NCBI RefSeq assembly: GCF_019904255.1
Contig: NZ_CP063203.1
Span: forward strand, 124,001 to 188,000
DNA length: 64,000 nucleotides
Direction: 5' to 3'
From: Marixanthomonas sp. SCSIO 43207
GTDB lineage: Bacteria > Bacteroidota > Bacteroidia > Flavobacteriales > Flavobacteriaceae
Below the pieces are notes generated by a model. The model was given only the letters and a program-made list of their open reading frames with translations, made no database searches and had not been told where the DNA came from. A program made the translations under genes and the position numbers. Shown piece by piece: positions 61,756 through 64,000 of this stretch. Every line of letters starts with the position of its first letter. Position 1 is the first letter of the stretch.

Positions 61756-62498
61756 TAGTATTTTATCGTTTCGGGATAGTGTACTCTTGTAAGGTACAAT
61801 CCGTGTGCCGGTGCCGAAGCTCCTGCTTTACTTCTATCTTTAGTTTGAATTATTTGATGCCACTCCTCAATTGATGTTTTATGGTAACCTACATCTAGCA
61901 ACGTACCTACAATTGCACGAACCATATTACGCAAAAATCGATCTGCCGAGATTGTAAAAATCAATTGGTTCTCTTCTTCTTTCCAATATGCTTTTTCAAT
62001 TGTACAATTATACGTTTTTACATCGGTTTTACTTCTTGAAAAGCATTTAAAATTGTTATAGTTCAATAAGGTTTTTGCAGCTTCGTTCATCAGTTTCACA
62101 TCTGGCTTATTATGTATCTGAAAAGCCAAACCTTCTAAAAAGGGATTTTTTTTCAATGAAATCACATATTGATACGCTCTTTGTGTGGCGTCAAATCGAG
62201 CGTGTGCATCATCTTTAACCTGAAACAAATTTACAACCGAAATATCATTAGGAAGAAAAGAGTTCAACCGAAAAATTAATTCAGAAGTGTTTTTTATTTC
62301 ATCAATATCAAAATGAGCAAAGAGTTGCTTTGCGTGCACCCCGGTGTCGGTTCTTCCTGCTCCCACTACTTTAATATCGCGTTGTACTAAAATTGATAAT
62401 TTTTTCTGAAGTACTTCTTGTACCGTACTCGCATTGGGTTGAATCTGCCATCCACAATACTGTGCTCCATTATAAGCTATTTCAATAAAATATCGCAA
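61755..62498 (-). CDS. truA: tRNA pseudouridine(38-40) synthase TruA
   Basis: 247 residues. YFIEIAYNGAQYCGWQIQPNASTVQEVLQKKL, catalytic GAGRTDTGVHAKQ (Asp of RTDTG), DDAHARFDATQRAYQYVI and FLRNMVRAIVGTLLDVG are the TruA landmarks. It converts U38-U40 of tRNA anticodon arms to pseudouridine. First gene of a two-gene unit with the ABC exporter. Confidence 0.96.
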   Translation of the reverse strand: MRYFIEIAYNGAQYCGWQIQPNASTVQEVLQKKLSILVQRDIKVVGAGRTDTGVHAKQLFAHFDIDEIKNTSELIFRLNSFLPNDISVVNLFQVKDDAHARFDATQRAYQYVISLKKNPFLEGLAFQIHNKPDVKLMNEAAKTLLNYNNFKCFSRSKTDVKTYNCTIEKAYWKEEENQLIFTISADRFLRNMVRAIVGTLLDVGYHKTSIEEWHQIIQTKDRSKAGASAPAHGLYLTRVHYPETIKY

Positions 62499-62619
62499 TG
62501 AATCCCTTATTTTTGAATCTACAAAAATACGAAAAGCATTTGCTATTTACGACAACACACCCATAGAAGTTGAACGAAAGATATGATACGTTTTTACTAT
62601 AACCACTAACATTTTCAGA

Positions 62620-63111
62620 TTGAAAAAAATACTATTACTTAGCGATACACATAGCTATATTGACGAGGCTATCTTAAAATATGTAAAACAAGCCGATGAA
62701 GTTTGGCACGCCGGTGACATTGGTGATTTGAGTGTAACAGACACCCTGCAAAAACTAAAACCTCTACGCGGCGTTTACGGTAATATAGATAATGATAAAG
62801 CCAGACAAGAATTTCCGTTACACAATAGGTTTGAATGTGAAGGAATAGATGTTTGGATAACCCATATTGGCGGATATCCCGGAAGGTATGATTCACGCAT
62901 ACGAGAAGCACTTTACAAAAACCCTCCTAAGTTATTTATATGTGGTCACTCACATATTTTAAAAGTAATGCCAGATAAAAAAAGAGACCTTTTACATATG
63001 AATCCCGGAGCCATAGGCACTCATGGTTTTCATAAAGTGCGAACAATGCTTCGTTTTGAAGTTGATCAAGGAGCTATTAAAAACTTAGAAGTAATTGAGT
63101 TTAAGCGATAG
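62620..63111 (+). CDS. YfcE-like metallophosphoesterase
   Basis: 163 residues from a TTG at 62620 (family start KKILLLSDTHSYID). Metal motifs SDTHS, WHAGDIGD, GNIDND, THIGGYPG and GHSHI are all present and in order. Small calcineurin-like phosphodiesterases of this family act on phosphodiesters in vitro; the physiological substrate is unknown. Divergent from truA. Confidence 0.9.
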   Translation: MKKILLLSDTHSYIDEAILKYVKQADEVWHAGDIGDLSVTDTLQKLKPLRGVYGNIDNDKARQEFPLHNRFECEGIDVWITHIGGYPGRYDSRIREALYKNPPKLFICGHSHILKVMPDKKRDLLHMNPGAIGTHGFHKVRTMLRFEVDQGAIKNLEVIEFKR

Positions 63112-63124
63112 CTTATTATACAAA

Positions 63125-63156
63125 AAACCCTCAAAAGTGGCATCTTTTGAGGGTTT
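63125..63156. terminator. bidirectional terminator
   Basis: Stem AAACCCTCAAAAG / CTTTTGAGGGTTT with 6-base loop between convergent genes. Six T residues follow in the leftward direction, fewer rightward, so it favours the DUF4293 transcript. Confidence 0.85.
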
Positions 63157-63184
63157 GCACTAAAATATACTAAGATGTAAAGGT

Positions 63185-63595
63185 TTACCGTAAACGGTCA
63201 ACAGATTTTACAAGATCTTCGTCCCTCTTGATGGCTTTGTTAGCCAGCACTAAAAAAACGATAGAAATGATGGGAAGTAAGACCCCAATACCCTTCTCTG
63301 AAACTAATGTTTCTCCGGATACGCTTAGCGACCTGTATACGAAAACTCCCAGTAATACAAAGTTTAATATGATATTGATACGGTTGATAACAAATTGTCT
63401 AGACCGTACTTTAAAACTTAAAATTGAAACAATAGTAAGTGCAATAGAAACAAATAATAAACCAAAAACTATGGGTTCATTTTTATCAATAAGAATTGTC
63501 CCTGCTTCATTTTGCACGGTAGGAAACCACATATATAGTGCCCCCATAATAAGAGCAGATATAAGTAAATATAACGTTTGAATGCGTTGTATCAT
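63185..63595 (-). CDS. DUF4293 four-helix membrane protein
   Basis: 136 residues with four membrane helices. Starts MIQRIQTLYLLISALIMGALYMWFP, diagnostic for DUF4293, and ends with a charged tail LANKAIKRDEDLVKSVDRLR. The family is Bacteroidota-specific and nearly always sits next to rho, as here; function unknown. Confidence 0.92.
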   Translation of the reverse strand: MIQRIQTLYLLISALIMGALYMWFPTVQNEAGTILIDKNEPIVFGLLFVSIALTIVSILSFKVRSRQFVINRINIILNFVLLGVFVYRSLSVSGETLVSEKGIGVLLPIISIVFLVLANKAIKRDEDLVKSVDRLR

Positions 63596-63795
63596 CTAGT
63601 TGTTTTCCTCTTTAGGGCAAAAATAGGATTTCTTTTTAAAAAAATTACAAGCAATTTTTAAAATATTATTGTATTATTGCAGTATCTATTCGTAACCACT
63701 TCAACAACGGTTACTTAGTCTTCAAAAAAAATATTCAATAAACGTGCCTTCTCAAAGGTTTCAATTTATTATAAATTAACACACACAAATTTTAC

Positions 63796-64000
63796 ATGTT
63801 TGAAATTTCAGAATTAAAAGCAAAGAAGCTACCTGAACTTCAGGAATTAGCAAAACAATTAAATGTACCTAAGTATCGCAGTTTCAAAAAACTGGATTTG
63901 GTATATCAAATTTTAGACTATCAAGCTGCCAATCCACAAGCAGTTAAAGAAATCAGTAAAGATGATTCGGCTTCTAACTCAAAGGACCAAAAGTCTTCTT
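63796..64000 (+). CDS. rho: transcription termination factor Rho, N-terminal part (cut by window end)
   Basis: 68 codons open to the window edge: MFEISELKAKKLPELQELAK, then NVPKYRSFKKLDLVYQILDYQ. This is the SAP-like Rho_N domain, followed by a polar linker (QAVKEISKDDSASNSKDQKSS) as in the long-linker Rho of Bacteroidota. Divergent position next to the DUF4293 gene supports rho. The RNA-binding and ATPase domains are outside the window. Confidence 0.85.
   Translation, partial: MFEISELKAKKLPELQELAKQLNVPKYRSFKKLDLVYQILDYQAANPQAVKEISKDDSASNSKDQKSS

Overview
The window comes from a low-G+C bacterium of the phylum Bacteroidota, almost certainly the family Flavobacteriaceae. The evidence is the recurring Bacteroidota promoter signature (TTG, about 19 bases, TAnnTTTG), near absence of Shine-Dalgarno sites, type IX secretion sorting domains, a type III glutamine synthetase, fused IcmF mutase, DUF3078, DUF4197, DUF4293 and DUF1599 proteins, and a long Bacteroidota-type II-C Cas9. 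Most of the window is ordinary chromosome: translation and metabolism genes (prfA, pyrF, purM, apt, tpiA, prmA, clpS, folP, cdaA, truA, rho at the edge) mixed with surface and regulatory functions.

Region by region: 1-12.4 kb is core metabolism read mostly leftward (IcmF, PrfA/PyrF operon, PurM) plus secreted proteins. 12.4-18.3 kb is a leftward curli (functional amyloid) operon in the order csgA-like, csgB-like, csgE, csgF, csgG and a PD40/Fn3 lipoprotein. Its CsgE carries an N-terminal domain resembling the curli inhibitor CsgH/CsgC, its CsgG carries an extra C-terminal barrel-like domain, and the main subunit is 28 near-perfect 11-residue repeats. 18.6-25.3 kb holds glutamine synthetase III, a Na/Ca antiporter, a BlaI/M56 pair with two palindromic operators, apt and tRNA-Arg(ACG). 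25.5-32.3 kb is a Crp/Fnr regulator with its likely target genes (TauE exporter, CstB-like persulfide dioxygenase-rhodanese), an acetolactate decarboxylase lipoprotein and a copper P-type ATPase. 32.3-39.8 kb carries small stress/metabolic proteins, a sortilin-like T9SS cargo, a TPR-HTH regulator and an M57 metalloprotease flanked by short direct repeats.

40.3-48.0 kb is a complete minimal type II-C CRISPR-Cas locus: an array of eight 46-base repeats plus a degenerate ninth, then leftward cas9-cas1-cas2, and a rightward tracrRNA just upstream of cas9. Each repeat appears to contain its own Bacteroidota promoter (TTG-N19-TACTTTAG), so crRNAs may be transcribed unit by unit as in Neisseria. The degenerate outer repeat preserves the promoter and hairpin with a compensatory base-pair change.

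48.3-51.9 kb holds a single-TM protein of unknown role and, divergently, a small proline-rich lipoprotein, a TPR histidine kinase and a response regulator forming a signalling unit. 52.0-63.6 kb returns to housekeeping genes, with one unusual DoxX-thioredoxin-like-DUF6624 fusion; the window closes inside a gene starting with a Rho N-terminal domain. All assignments were made by reading the sequence; no database search was run.
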